DNA of 64,000 nt, from assembly GCF_025698545.1 (NCBI RefSeq), contig NC_068567.1, positions 3,906,001-3,970,000 of the forward strand, written 5' to 3'. Position numbers and translations under genes: made by a program. The notes below the pieces were generated by a model. That model saw nothing but the letters and a program-made list of their open reading frames with translations. It did no database searches and was not told where the DNA came from. Shown here piece after piece: positions 24,215-35,845 of this stretch. The stretch's first letter is position 1. The number at the start of each line of letters is the position of its first letter. The DNA is from Gossypium raimondii (Eukaryota; Streptophyta; Magnoliopsida; Malvales; Malvaceae).

Positions 24215-24589
24215 CAGCAATCAAGAAAAGGCTGCAAATTATTTTTCCTAAACTGTGAACCACAATAAACAATATATATACATGCATCAGCTATTAAAAT
24301 TAACAAATATAAATTCCAATTTTGACGAAGTACTGATCAAAAGCAACTTTAATTAAAAAAAATTGAAACTTTATGCAAAAATTCACCTGAAATTATTGAT
24401 GTAAATTATGGATGAAAAATGGATCAGCTTCAGCCCTCTTACTCTTCAGCCTTCAGTTATTAGCTGATTGTTTTTTTTTTTCAAATTGGATTTTTAACAC
24501 GCAATGTATACTTTTTTGTGTATTTGCCGTAGATTGGGTCGGACAAAACAGGGTGCGCCGATAAAAAGAAGGATCAAATTCTAGTGTTG

Positions 24590-24880
24590 GTTCCTGGTCT
24601 AATTCGAAATTTAGTCCCTATTGTTTAATTTAGCATACTATCAAGGGGTCAAGATAAAAATTTAAAATTTTGAGGGGCCAAAATTATAATTTTTTTCATT
24701 ATTCAAATGACTAAAAAGCTTAAAATGAATAATCTATACTTGAGAGAGACTATTAATTAAAATTTTCCATTTGATCAAAGGGCCAAGACTTACTTACCCA
24801 GTCCTGCCTTACCTCATTCCATTTCACTTTAATTTTTCCCTACTTACCTTCAATATTTTTTTCTATAAGTGATCTGTCGT
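24590..24880. other. Intergenic, dispersed repeat fragments
   Basis: Contains 'tttagtccctatt' and 'gaggggccaaaattataat' phrases of a dispersed repeat type. No gene is seen. Confidence 0.35.
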
Positions 24881-26500
24881 AATTTAATATGTCAAACTAG
24901 GCTCTCTCTTACACTTAATGAGCTTATTCTCGAGCAATTTTGATGTCTTTATTGTGTTTTTAATTAGTTTAACCATTCGCATTAATAAGTTATTAGTGTG
25001 CATTTTGTGCTTATTATGAGATCCAAATTGGTCGAATGCACCAATTGGACCCTAATGGTTGATTGAGTGTTGTAGAAGCTCGATGGTGGCCCGAACATGA
25101 GCGAAAACATCACCAAAGGAAGGGGTATCACGACATCGAAGCATAGAAGTCGTAATACCACCAACAGACCTGAAATGAAGAGAACGAAGCTCCCATGACA
25201 TGAAACACGCACGACGTCACGACAAGGGCTTTTCCCACATAGCAACGAAATCCAACCCCCAACCCTTACTTTGCAGATTGTCGACGATGTCGTGACATCA
25301 CTATCTTGAGGGGACAAAAAATGACATCAGGGGTAGTTTTTGTTCACCCGAAGCACCAATCAAATAAAAGACGTCTAAGGACATTTTGATCATAAAAATA
25401 AGGTTGTAATCAACTTTAAAAAGCCGAAAATTGACTGAAGAAAGTAGAGCTTTTAGTATAGGTTTCCTCTCATCTTTAGCTTAGGGTTAGAATAGTTTTC
25501 TTCTTTATTTTTCTTAAGATTTTAGATATAGATTTAGGGTATTAGTTGTAACTAAGTAGTTGTTAATGTAGCTTAGTTTCATTGACCTTATTTAATGCTT
25601 TAAAACTCTTTGTAATTTCAATTCACTCTTTAATTTCAATGTAACTCGGTTTCATTTTAGTTTCACTATTAGAAATCTATTCTTTAGTGTTAGTTTACTT
25701 CACCATTGTTACCATCGTTGTTTACTTTTAAGCTTTTTCGAGAAAAACCTAGTTTTATTTTTATTGTATTTTCTATTTATGCACATTTTATGCTATTATT
25801 GTGTTTTTGTTTGCTTAAGTAGGAGTATGGGTAACTAAACTTAAAGAGATTGGTTGATGGAAATGAGGATAATCTAACTTTTGGGTCAGGAACTGAATTG
25901 TAATAATTTGGACTAAATCGAATTAACATAAAAACTTAGGATTGACGCCCCTAAGGAAAAATTAAGATAAGTGAAACCGAGAGATCTTATTAATAATCAA
26001 TTTGTTAATCCCAGGTTAGTCGAACAATATCGAGAGATAAATCAGACTAATTTGTCTAACTTGGTAAGATTGAGACCGAAAGGTAAATTTGAGCTATTTT
26101 AGGAGTTTAAGTAATTTAGATCCTTAATTCAATTGTTAATCAACCATGTTGAAGTCAACCAACCATTGTTTGCTAATTAAATCGTTAGTTTTATAACTTT
26201 GTATATGTTCTACGATTTAATCTTCTTTAGTGCTAGATAATTAATTAGTTTAATTAAAATCCAATTATACATTGTCGTACTATAGAAATTAGTGAGTACA
26301 TGGCTTGCTAGACCCCTTTCTTACATGCATTTTTGAATAGAAATCGCTGATTCTTTTGAGTTTGATCATTGGAATATTTTGATGTTCCATTGTAACACTA
26401 TAATTACAATTAACCTATCATACTTGCAGTAAGCTACGATAGTTATATTTGTATTAGTGTTGATTTCCCTCGTTGTTCGCGAGGGCAGTGAGAGGAAGAC
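24880..26500. mobile_element. Possible solo LTR or LTR-retrotransposon fragment
   Basis: A non-coding stretch of distinct composition from its surroundings. It has repeated 'cacgacgtcacgac / gatgtcgtgacatc' phrases at 25200-25300 and a Gypsy-like LTR style of sequence. I could not find paired LTRs, a primer binding site or a target duplication, so both identity and borders are inference. Confidence 0.3.
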
Positions 26501-27727
26501 ATTACATTTTTACTCTCTTAATAATTATATATACACAAGAATAACATGGTAATTTCATAAAGTGGAATGGGATAGGGCAGGACGAGACAAACAATTACCA
26601 TAGTTACTTTATATCCACTGTCTAAAAAAAATCCACCTTACCCCACCCTATATCCACTTTTCAAAAGAAACAAAAAAAACAAAATCAATTCCATTTGGAG
26701 CAAATCAGTTCGGGTTTTACAATCCTTACCTTTGACAACAATGTTATGTTTTCGATTTTTTGTATTTATTCTTAATAAGTGTGTTATTTAAAGAAAAATA
26801 TTATTATGTTATTTGGTTTTAACAAAATTTACAAATAAATAAATTATATTAAGTTATTTTTGGTACATTTGAAAAAAAAATAAGAAAAATAGACTTTACT
26901 GAAGGCCAATCAATATTAATTTACACATGCTACTAGAAAAAAAAAATCAAAATTGTGATCTATTGATGAGAAAAAAGATGAGGAAAATGGAGGTGACAAT
27001 TCACCAGATGACGAGTAGAGAGCTGTGAGTAGAAGATGATAGAGTTTGAGATCTGATTCTTAAGTGGGAGGAGAGGAATAAAAGAGGTCGAAAGAGGGAA
27101 AAAAAGAGGAAGATCCCTTCTCTTGGTCGGAGTGAAGTATTTATAGGTGCATGTGACATTCTCTTAACTTGAGGTCTTAACATGTGTATAACACAAGTCT
27201 CATCATGGTTCACCATTGAGGAGGCACGATAACTTCTAGGTGAGCAGTGATGTGATGAAAATAGGCTAAGTGAGGTATGTGTAAGTCGTGCAAAGTAAGG
27301 CTTAACACCAGTCCTTGGCAAGATAACTCTTAAGGGATCTCAAGTGTCTTGAATATGAGCTCTTGTATTCTTTAACTTTGTTGAGGTATCGTTTTTGGAG
27401 AGGTTTAGGTGGTCTCATGGCAAGGTACTTATAATATGATCTTAAACCTAAAAAATATTTTTTAATTAATGTAAAATTCATGTTCGTTTTATTATTCATA
27501 AAAATTAACCATTTCAAAGTTCGTACTTGTACAATCAATAACAAAATAATACCAACTACTATGAATTCAATACCCTTAAGCCCCTATTTAAAATTTAACC
27601 CGATTCAACTCTAAATTTAATTAAATCTAAATGGTAAAAGATCCATACACTATTTGGAAGCATCTCTTGGAATGTGTTTCCATACTTAAATTAATGAATA
27701 ATCAATAACATGGCAATGTGAGGAAGG

Positions 27728-27772
<45 letters not shown>

Positions 27773-28110
27773 CTGATATTTTTTCTTTCTTAAAATCACT
27801 ATAAACATAAAATATTCTCTCTGGAAACTCTGCTTCTCAACTCCAATGCTTTGGTATTTTAAAACACTTCCATCAAAGTTCCAGTGCACTGATTTAAGAG
27901 TACAAAATTAAATTAAATAATTAAATTAAATTATGTTAGATCACATACTTTGAGTGCAAATTAATTTAGGACTCCATCTAGGGGACAATTTGTGTATGCC
28001 ATTAAAAAAGGGGATCTCATCAATCAAGTCTATATAATTTAATATTTAGTATTTTATGAACTGATAAAAAAATTTTGATTTAATTTATCCAATTCAATAA
28101 AAAAAAAGGG
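26500..28110. other. Intergenic, no gene; (TA)n microsatellite at 27730-27770
   Basis: 26940-27330 is purine-rich on the plus strand and contains gtatttatagg, which on the minus strand is a TATA-like CCTATAAATAC. Similar purine-rich blocks with the same motif lie near 28990 and 33785. The open frames here have low-complexity composition and are not supported as genes. Confidence 0.4.
27730..27770. repeat. (TA)20 microsatellite
   Basis: Uninterrupted TA run of about 41 bases. Confidence 0.95.
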
Positions 28111-28116
28111 TAAAAG

Positions 28117-28265
28117 TCGATTGAGTTTTAGCTCAATTGATATAGGTATATCAGTGTAGAAGGATGTGGGTTCGAGTGCATTGAAGCGCATTATCCTCCT
28201 ATTTAAGGGTTAGAGAGAGGCTATGGGTAGCTCTAGGCACTATGTTAAAAAGAACAGATACGACC
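28117..28265 (+). mobile_element. tRNA-derived SINE, family A, copy 3
   Basis: The best-preserved copy. A box tttagctcaattga at 28127-28140, B box gggttcgagtgc at 28168-28179, then ttgaagcgcattatcctcc and a tail. Spacing and motifs fit an internal RNA polymerase III promoter. Confidence 0.8.
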
Positions 28266-28279
28266 AAAGCCTATAATGA

Positions 28280-29615
28280 GATTGTTCAAAAAATTTGATC
28301 AAGTCTTCAACGTTTGACACTGTCTATCATTATTGTTAAAAAATAATTTTCAAAAAATAAAATGTCTATTTTAGGTATAATATTGTAAAGAAGAAAATTT
28401 ATTAGACTTCTTTAATAAAAACAAGTCAATCATTTCAACTAAAAGCTAAAAATTAACTTTTGAAAAAAAGTTTATTCACCAATTATAAAAATTACAAAAT
28501 GGTCACCTTACTATTCACTTTTTTTTGTCACCAATTGACTAATGGTGGTAGCTTTTGAAATTTGGTCTTTTTTTTCAGTTTTACTTTTTTGTAACATTAA
28601 GGGTTAATTTTAAAAGAATAAGAAAATATAAAATTATTATTTTGGATTTTTGTCTATTTTCAATTTTATTTATTTTTAATCAATTTTAGTTAATAAATTT
28701 GTTTTTTTTTTAACTTTTTATGTGAAAAGGTCATAAAGAAAAGCAACTTGAAAAAGAAAAAACTAAAGTACACAATGTTGATGGTTAGATTTTTTAGAAT
28801 CAAGGCTATTGATATTGGATATCAGTAAATGTAAGATACGGAGGAGATGGTGGTGGTGACAAGGAGGTCTGTTCGCCGTAACTAGCAGAGAGCAAGAGTA
28901 AGCAAGGAGGGAGGAGATGAGGAAAATGAGGAGGAGGTCGTGCGTTGCTATAAGATTAAGGTTGTTGAGAAGGAAGGAATATCTTTTATTCATCATGCCT
29001 TGGGGTATTTATAGGAGGTGGGTACCCTTTATCGAATAGAGTCACGTCATTGACAAACTCGAGATATGATAAATGTGTGATCGGCCAAGTGGCAAGGCGG
29101 TTACATGTTGGTTGTGTATACAACTTTAACATTCCATTTGTAAAGTACCATGTGACATTTTAAATAAGAATATATAAATTTTCTTTTATAAAAATATATA
29201 AACTTTAAAATTTTATAAAATAAAATATAAAAATTAGAAATACATATATAATGTAAAATTATATAGTATCAATTTCCTAAAAAATCATACAGAACCAATT
29301 AGAATTTCTTTTAATTTAATTTTCCTTTAATTAAAATCAATATTTTTCGTAGCTTCAAACTGAATATAAAAATTTTGAGTAGACAACTATCGTCGGCCAC
29401 CATGCTCTATCGTCGGTCGCCAATTACTGGTGGCCATTTGAGTTCAAATTTCACCGTTATCTTATTTTTTAACTTCTCTTTTCGTTTTTGACATTCCTTT
29501 TTCCTAAAAAAAGACTAGATTTTTTTTCTAGATTTACAAACCAATTTCTAAACTTCAACTTAAAATTCGGGTAACTTTCCCCATTGATTATTTGCGATTT
29601 TTTAATGTTATTTCC
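28280..29615. other. Intergenic, no gene recognised
   Basis: AT-rich. 28760-29060 is another purine-rich block with ggtatttatagg. 29385-29440 has two copies of 'atcgtcggycrcc' and an imperfect inverted repeat ggtcgcca/tggtggcc. Confidence 0.4.
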
Positions 29616-29620
29616 CTTCA

Positions 29621-29716
29621 TAAGCTTCTCTTTCTCACCATTACATCAACGCGGCAATACACAATACAATTCAAGTTGCTTGAGATGAAAATTAGATTAG
29701 TGACTTTCATGTTTTT
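29621..29716. repeat. Left ~95-bp direct repeat flanking a hairpin array
   Basis: The segment around cggcaatacacaatacaatt recurs at 30129-30226 with about five differences. The pair brackets the hairpin motifs at 29732-30037. Confidence 0.9.
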
Positions 29717-29731
29717 TTTTCCACAAAAAAA

Positions 29732-30037
29732 GTGGTGTCGGCCATTGGCAGGTCATCACCAATTTTACTTTTTTTACTTTTTCTCGTATTCTGGTACCGG
29801 TCATTGACAGATAAAACTCGAAATTTTTTTTCCGTGTACAAGGGTGCCGACCATTGATAGGCCAGCACCCAAATTCTTTTTTTGTATATCAGTATTATAC
29901 AATCTAAAAAAAATACACTGGTTCCGGCCATTGACAGGCCAGAACCAAAAAAATCATTTTTTTAAGTCTGACACAATTATCAGGCAATCATGGGTCCAAA
30001 AAACGAGTTGGTTCCGACCATTGACAGGCCACAACCC
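29732..30037. repeat. Array of five related ~28-bp hairpin motifs
   Basis: Copies at 29732-29760, 29791-29813, 29841-29870, 29919-29946 and 30009-30037 share the core CCATTGACAGGCCA, or close variants of it. Four can fold: the outer arm pairs GGTG/CACC, GGTGC/GCACC, GGTTC/GAACC and GGTT/AACC in copies 1, 3, 4 and 5, while the ~7-nt loop ATTGACA is kept. Copy 2 has lost the right arm. Spacing is 50-90 bp with A/T-rich spacers. Confidence 0.8.
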
Positions 30038-30128
30038 TATTTTACTGTTTATTTCAAGTTATTTTGGTGATTTTTTTTAAACATAGATTATTTTTATAAA
30101 TATAATATTTTTTTAGACTATTTAGGTA

Positions 30129-30226
30129 AAATAGCCTTCTCTATCACCATTACATCAACCCGGCAATACACAATACAATTCAAGTTGCTTGAGCTGAAAA
30201 TTAGATTAGTGACTTTTCATGGTTTT
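30129..30226. repeat. Right ~95-bp direct repeat flanking the hairpin array
   Basis: Partner of 29621-29716; same orientation, including ttcaagttgcttgag and ttagattagtgactt. Confidence 0.9.
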
Positions 30227-30292
30227 TACTTTTTTATTTTTTATTTTTGGGTGTATTATGGTAATAGTTGCGATATGGATATGACTATGTGG

Positions 30293-30688
30293 TAGACCTG
30301 TCCATGGGCCGGGCGGCCCGGCCCGGCCTGACGGCTCGCCCGAAATATGGGAGGGTTCGGGTAAAAATATAGGCCCGAAATATGGGCTTGGGCAAAAAAA
30401 TGAGGCCCGTTTAAAAAATGGGCCGGGCTCGGGCTCAACTTTTTGGCCTGCCCTACTGAATATAATAAATATATATTTTTATTTTTATTTTTTAATTTTA
30501 AAATACTTTAAAAATATTTTTTTATTTTTTATTTTTAAAATATTTTTTTTGTGTTTATTAAAAATCGGGCCGGGCCGGGCTTACTCTTTTTTTCCCGGGC
30601 CGGGCCTGGGCAAAATTTCAGGCCATATTTCGGGCCGAGCCGGGTCGAAAATTTTTCTCGGGCCCAGCCCGGCCCATGGACAGGTCTA
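30293..30688. mobile_element. hAT-type GGCCCGG MITE, copy 4 (best preserved)
   Basis: 396 bp. Termini TAGACCTGTCCATGGGCC and GGCCCATGGACAGGTCTA are perfect inverses. It is flanked by perfect 8-bp direct repeats ctatgtgg (30285-30292 and 30689-30696). GGCCCGG-rich subterminal blocks flank an A/T core. TAGxxxTG ends with 8-bp duplications are diagnostic of hAT elements. It has no coding capacity, so it is moved by a transposase encoded elsewhere. Confidence 0.95.
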
Positions 30689-30699
30689 CTATGTGGTGA

Positions 30700-31479
30700 T
30701 CGAGAAGATTTGAGAAATTTTTTATTAATTTAATTTAGTAAATACATTTTAAGTCAAAAGGGAAAAATAATTTATTTTTTATGTACTTCATATTTATTTT
30801 ATAGTTTATATATTATAATTTCTTTCAATTTTATAATTTTATAAAATTATACGCATTTTTGAATTTTATATATTTATTTTCATTTTAATAATTTTAAGGT
30901 CTATATTTTGATAAAAGGAAAAATATTTATTTTTATAAAGGAATCTCATGTGACACTTTTTCATTGGCTAAAATAGCTCAAATGTTTTTTTTTCCGTAAT
31001 GTCTGTTAAATTAGGGACTAAAAATATAATGTAAGCATACTTCAAGTACTAAATTGAGATAAGAAAAAATTAAATAGTAATATGAGAAAACATGTATACT
31101 TCAAGGACTAAATTATGAATTAAGCTAAATTTTAAGAATTTTGAAATTTCCTCTCTAAAATTTATTTTGATTGGTTAGTTGACTTGGATTAAATTGATTT
31201 AATTAAATAATTGATTTTATTAAATCTGTTGGAATCTCAAAAATTAATTGCAGAAATGAGGCACCAACACGTGTTTTGCTAGTTACTAATGAAAATTTAG
31301 GGTGTTGCGTAGCTGTCACTTTTGCTAATTGCTGGCTTTCAATTATGTTTTAACATGTAAACAAATAAATAAAAATACGAAAGGTATAAAATAGAGATAT
31401 TATCTCTTTTTAATAATTTAATGATATATCAGTAATTTCATCTTAAATTTTAGGATTTTTATTTGAATTTAATTTTTTC
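30700..31479. other. AT-rich intergenic, no gene
   Basis: Contains dispersed 'agggactaaa / caaggactaaatt' repeat phrases near 31010-31110. Nothing else can be supported. Confidence 0.4.
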
Positions 31480-32198
31480 AAGATGAAAATATTGATATGA
31501 CATTAAATAATTAAAAAATAGATACAAATGACTTGGCGTCACTATTAAAAATCTTAAAGCTGAATTAGATTTTCTCCGCAGTTAAAGGCAATAAAATAAG
31601 AAAATAAAAAAAGGGTTAAATTTTAAGTTTAGTCCATGAATTATTGCTAAATCTGAGATCTAATCCATGCACTTTAATTTCACAATTTTTTTTATCTTAG
31701 CAATGATGGTAGTTTGAGAAATTAGTCCAAATTGTTGATAGTGTTAGAAACTCGATTAAGCATGAGGTTGACTTACTAATGAGGCTATGGTACAATTGAT
31801 AAAGGTTGAGGTTGACTTACTAAGATGAAAATGTTGATATGACATTAAATAATTAAAAAATAGATATAAATGACTTGGCGTCACTATTTCATATAATTTT
31901 TTTCCGTAAAAATCTTAAAGCTGAATTAGATTTTCTCCGCAGTTAAGGCAATAAAATAAGAAAACAAGAAAAGGGTTAAATTCTAAGTTTAGCCCATGAA
32001 TTATTGCTAAATCTGAGATCTAATCCATGCACTTTAATTTCACAAATTTTTTTTTTATCTTAGCAATGATGGTAGTTTGAGAAATTAGTCCAAATTGTTG
32101 ATAGTGTTAGAAACTCGATTAAGCATGACGTTGACTTGATTAAGCATGAGGTTGACTTACTAATGAGGCTATGGTACAATTGATAAAGGTTGAGGTTG
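31480..32198. repeat. ~340-bp tandem duplication
   Basis: Copy 1 is about 31480-31821 and copy 2 about 31822-32198, both beginning aagatgaaaat and ending gataaaggttgaggttg. Copy 2 has an extra ~20 bp (near 31888) and a second small duplication of gattaagcatga. Otherwise the copies are nearly identical, so the event is fairly recent. Confidence 0.9.
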
Positions 32199-32742
32199 GA
32201 ATTGTGGTTGTCTGGTTTGTATCGTTTAATTAGATTATGAGTTTAGTTCTGTATTATCACTAAATTTGAGATTTAATTTCTTAATCAAGATGATAATTTT
32301 CAAAATAAAATAAAAAAAATTTACTACACAATTGAAATTCCTATAACCCATGTAAAAGCTACATTCAAAATTTCTAAATTGTTGTCCAAAAATCTTATAT
32401 TGTTTTTCGTCCATCAAACATGCCTATCTACCCGATAAAAATATAGGATCAATTTGTTACTACCTAACTATAGCAACTTTAATAGTTAATAGGATGATGG
32501 AGATTAAGACACGAATCATGTTGCTCTTTTGAGACAATACATACACATTTTCAGTGATAATAATTTGTGCAAAGAAATTTTATTGCACGAAATCCCCTAA
32601 AATATAACAACTCACCCAATGTACACCTTGTTAACTTGTACATGTTAAATGTAAAAACTCTACCAAAACTTCACTTTCTTCACCCAAATAATTAAAAATT
32701 TTCAAAACAAAACTTAGGAAAATCTTTAATTGTAATAAAAGC

Positions 32743-33203
32743 TAGACTTGTCTATGGGTTGGGCTGGGTCTTGTACGAAAAGTGGGAGGGTTTGGACAAA
32801 AAAATAAGGCCTGTTCAGAAAATGGATCAGGTCACGAATAAGCTTTTTTTAGCCCGAGCTCAACCCCGGCCCAGCTTGGATACCTTAACAAAATATTGGT
32901 ACCTTTCACAAAAGTATCGATACCTTGCCTAGTAGCAATATCGTTTTAAGGTTCAATATTTTGAAAATTAAAGAAAATTTGCTTGCGTATCGATACCCTC
33001 CCCAGCGTGTTGAAACCTCGTAGCAAGTATCGATACTACAGGGTTTAATCCGAGTCGAGTCGATCTGGACCCATGTTTAGCATATATAATTTGGGTCGGG
33101 CTTGGACAAAAATTTAGGCCCAATTTTTAGGTCGGGCCGACCCGAACCTATCAATCAAACTTAAATTTTTATTAAGACCCGACCCGATTCATGAGCAACT
33201 TTA
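32743..33203. mobile_element. hAT-type GGCCCGG MITE, copy 5, with a palindrome insert
   Basis: Starts TAGACTTGTCTATGGG and ends with CATGAGCAACTTTA. It is flanked by ataaaagc and ataaaaac (7 of 8 match). The middle differs from other copies: it holds three perfect gtatcgatac palindromes at 32914, 32987 and 33027. Confidence 0.85.
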
Positions 33204-34430
33204 ATAAAAACAACTAAGTTAAGTTGACTATAAATAATTAAACTTATATTGAAAGCAAAAGTAGGTTAATTAAACATATATTAATGACTTTTTAATTTTT
33301 TATTACTAAAGAAACATTTTCATTTTATTAAAATCCTCTAATAGAAACATCCCAATCACAAATGCTTTAATTAGGTTTAAAAGTTTAGGTATTCTTAGTA
33401 AAGGTCAAAGTTTTGAGTTTTTAAATGTTTGGGTTCAAATTTTATCATGTGTTAATCTCTAACTTTATCATGCACAATTGTCATGTATGAATTTTATCTG
33501 ATTTTTTTTTTGTCAATTTGTGTTTTATATCAGTATGATTATACTTTATAGTTGTTCATATATGTATTTATAATTGTATTATACTTGTGATTACATTGTA
33601 TTTCTTGATATCGAAAAGTTGGGAAGAGGAGACAAGCAACGATTCACCTTCTTTGAGCTGAGAGTTATACAATTTTTAGGAGAGTAGAGGGGTTGAAAGG
33701 GAGGGCCAGTTGAGAGGGTGAATAAGATACTGTAGTAAGAGTTCTAGAGTGAGGAGCAAGTATATCCTCAGCTTCGAGTTACGAAGGGTATTTATATAGT
33801 TTAGTCTTTCCTTACCACATATCATCTATGACTGGTTGATCCTTTATATAATTCCTTGTTAGGTCGATAGTACAATATAAGGTGACTAGACTACAAGGTA
33901 TGTGAATGACAAGAGATAAATGTTTTGTTGGAATAATCTAATTGTTTGGGGTAGGTGACTCGTTTGTTCCCTAAGATCTAGCGAAATAGATCCAATAATA
34001 GAGGAGATATATTAGGCAGAGGGATGGTTATGACCTATATGTGTACTTATATTTATACTTACAAACTCTCAAAAAATAGTAATAAGAAATTACATAATAT
34101 TTTTTATAGTAAATGATTGTAAAATTGATTAAGTATTTCAACACTCGAGTGAGTATTAAAGTTTGATTCTCATCAATAATCTTATTTAATTTATAAAAAT
34201 ATTAGTATAGAACTTAATTTCAAATTTAACCCTTAAAATTACACTGAATTTTCAATTAAGGACAAAAAAATCTCAATTTTTTATAAATAAAATTAATAAT
34301 AGTAAAAGTACTAAAACCATAATTTGAAAGAAAAAGGTAAATATAGGCTAAAGGATACCTAAATATTGTTGACAATGAATAGACAAACAAGATTGAAGAT
34401 TTCCATTTAGCAAAGAAAATTCTACACTCA
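33204..34430. other. Intergenic, no gene
   Basis: AT-rich apart from a purine-rich block at 33600-33900, which contains gggtatttatata. No coding or RNA gene is supported. Confidence 0.4.
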
Positions 34431-34449
34431 TTTTTTGCCTTCTTTTCAA

Positions 34450-34650
34450 TGCCAACGTGGCAACCTTTGTTCTCTGTCTCCGTGACTCCGTCCCTCTGAC
34501 TGTAATTTAACCGACTAACCATCATTGTGATGAGGCCACCACTTGTCACCCTCCTCCACTGCACGTGTGATCCACGAACCAATTAGGATAAATGTTGAGA
34601 CATAACACGAGAAAGATTGAATGAGGAATAGTTGTCCTCCACGTGCTCAA
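34450..34650. promoter_or_regulatory. ACGTG-box cluster upstream of TBL10
   Basis: Three ACGTG cores within 200 bp: ccaacgtggc (~34452), gcacgtgtga (~34561) and ccacgtgctc (~34639), in a locally GC-richer stretch about 1.2 kb upstream of the TBL10 ATG. This resembles a distal bZIP-bound regulatory region. Motif evidence only. Confidence 0.3.
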
Positions 34651-35319
34651 TGGAAACTGGGATTCAATCCTATCCGTTACCCCAGTAAAATGGAAAAAAA
34701 TAAAGTTTAAATATGCATTTAATCCTTATACTTTAGCAAAATTTAAGATTTAATCCTTATAATCATATTTTTGTATATAAACATTATGGTTAAATTATTA
34801 ATACTGTTAATATTTTTCATCAAAATATTCAATATTGTAATCTTTCAAGAGGCCTCGGCTCACTTAGTTAAATGATAAAATTACTTTTAACCCTAAATTT
34901 TTTAAAACTTTCAATTTTAGTTTTATTTAAATTTTTGGTTTTAATTTTAACCTCGTTAAAATTTTATAAATTTATCTCGACTCTCTAAATAAAAGTCTTT
35001 GATTTCCTTCTACGTTACATCATATGAGAGTATCCAAAGTAACATACCAAAATTAGTAAATTTTGATTACAAATTTAACACGATTTTAGTGATTAGACTA
35101 AGATTTTCAAATAAAAAGATTTAATTTAATTTTTAAATGTAAGGACTAAGTCTCTAATTATGCCAAAGTACATGGAGTAACGGCATATTTTGAATAAAAG
35201 AAATAAAAGTAAATCAAGTCCCCACTCCCCACTCTTTCCCACTACTAATCCTTTCATGGAACATTGAAACTGAAAAAAAGAAAAACTCCATCTTTATTAG
35301 ACCCCATGTTTTTAAACCA

Positions 35320-35323
<4 letters not shown>

Positions 35324-35361
<38 letters not shown>
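35324..35361. repeat. (TC)19 microsatellite
   Basis: Pure TC run about 490 bp upstream of the TBL10 start codon. TC/GA runs are frequent in plant core promoters and leaders, so it may lie near the transcription start. Confidence 0.9.
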
Positions 35362-35365
<4 letters not shown>

Positions 35366-35845
35366 TTTTTTTATGAATTTATTTTCTTGTTTTTAGATTC
35401 TTGAATTTCGAATGAATCCATTTTCCCAGTAGCTTACAGGTTCCTGTTTTTATGATTCTCTGAAAAAAAGGAAAGAAAAGAAAACTGATAGAAGATAAAG
35501 AAAGTATATTAACTCCACCATGAATGCTTCCTTGCTTCATCGACACCCATTTTTTTAAAATTTTTGATCCTTTTCTCTCTCTCTTTGTTGTTGCCCATCA
35601 TTTATAACTTAAACAAAACTGACCTACCAAGCAAAGAAAACCCAAAAGCCAAAAAAAAAGAAGAAAAATGGTTCATCACCATTGGACATGAACATGCTCT
35701 ATTTTGCTTGAAAAGCACACTTCTATGCTCTTTAAACCTTAATCCCCTTTCCTTCCCCTTTTACTGTGCTTTTCTCTCTTTGGGTTTTCATCATTTTTTT
35801 CAAATTAAACAATACCCAGATTCAAGTTCCTTTTAGTTTTTTCAA

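Noticed and set aside
24880-26500. Gypsy LTR-retrotransposon with internal domains
   Set aside because: No reverse transcriptase, integrase, primer site or second LTR is visible; kept only as a low-confidence LTR-like fragment.
27001-27321. 106-codon minus-strand open frame (Ser/Leu/Phe-rich)
   Set aside because: It is the translation of a purine-rich block and low-complexity; no homology is recognised.
28127-28179. Possible tRNA gene from A and B boxes
   Set aside because: The sequence does not fold into a cloverleaf with a proper acceptor stem and recurs with the same tail elsewhere, so it is a SINE.
28763-28996. 77-codon minus-strand open frame
   Set aside because: Same type of purine-rich block; composition and context do not support a gene.
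29732-30037. CRISPR-like array
   Set aside because: A plant nuclear context, variable spacing and degenerate, stem-forming units rule out a CRISPR array.
29592-30080. Open frames across the hairpin array
   Set aside because: The recurring peptide is explained by the DNA repeat; no start or stop arrangement resembles a gene.
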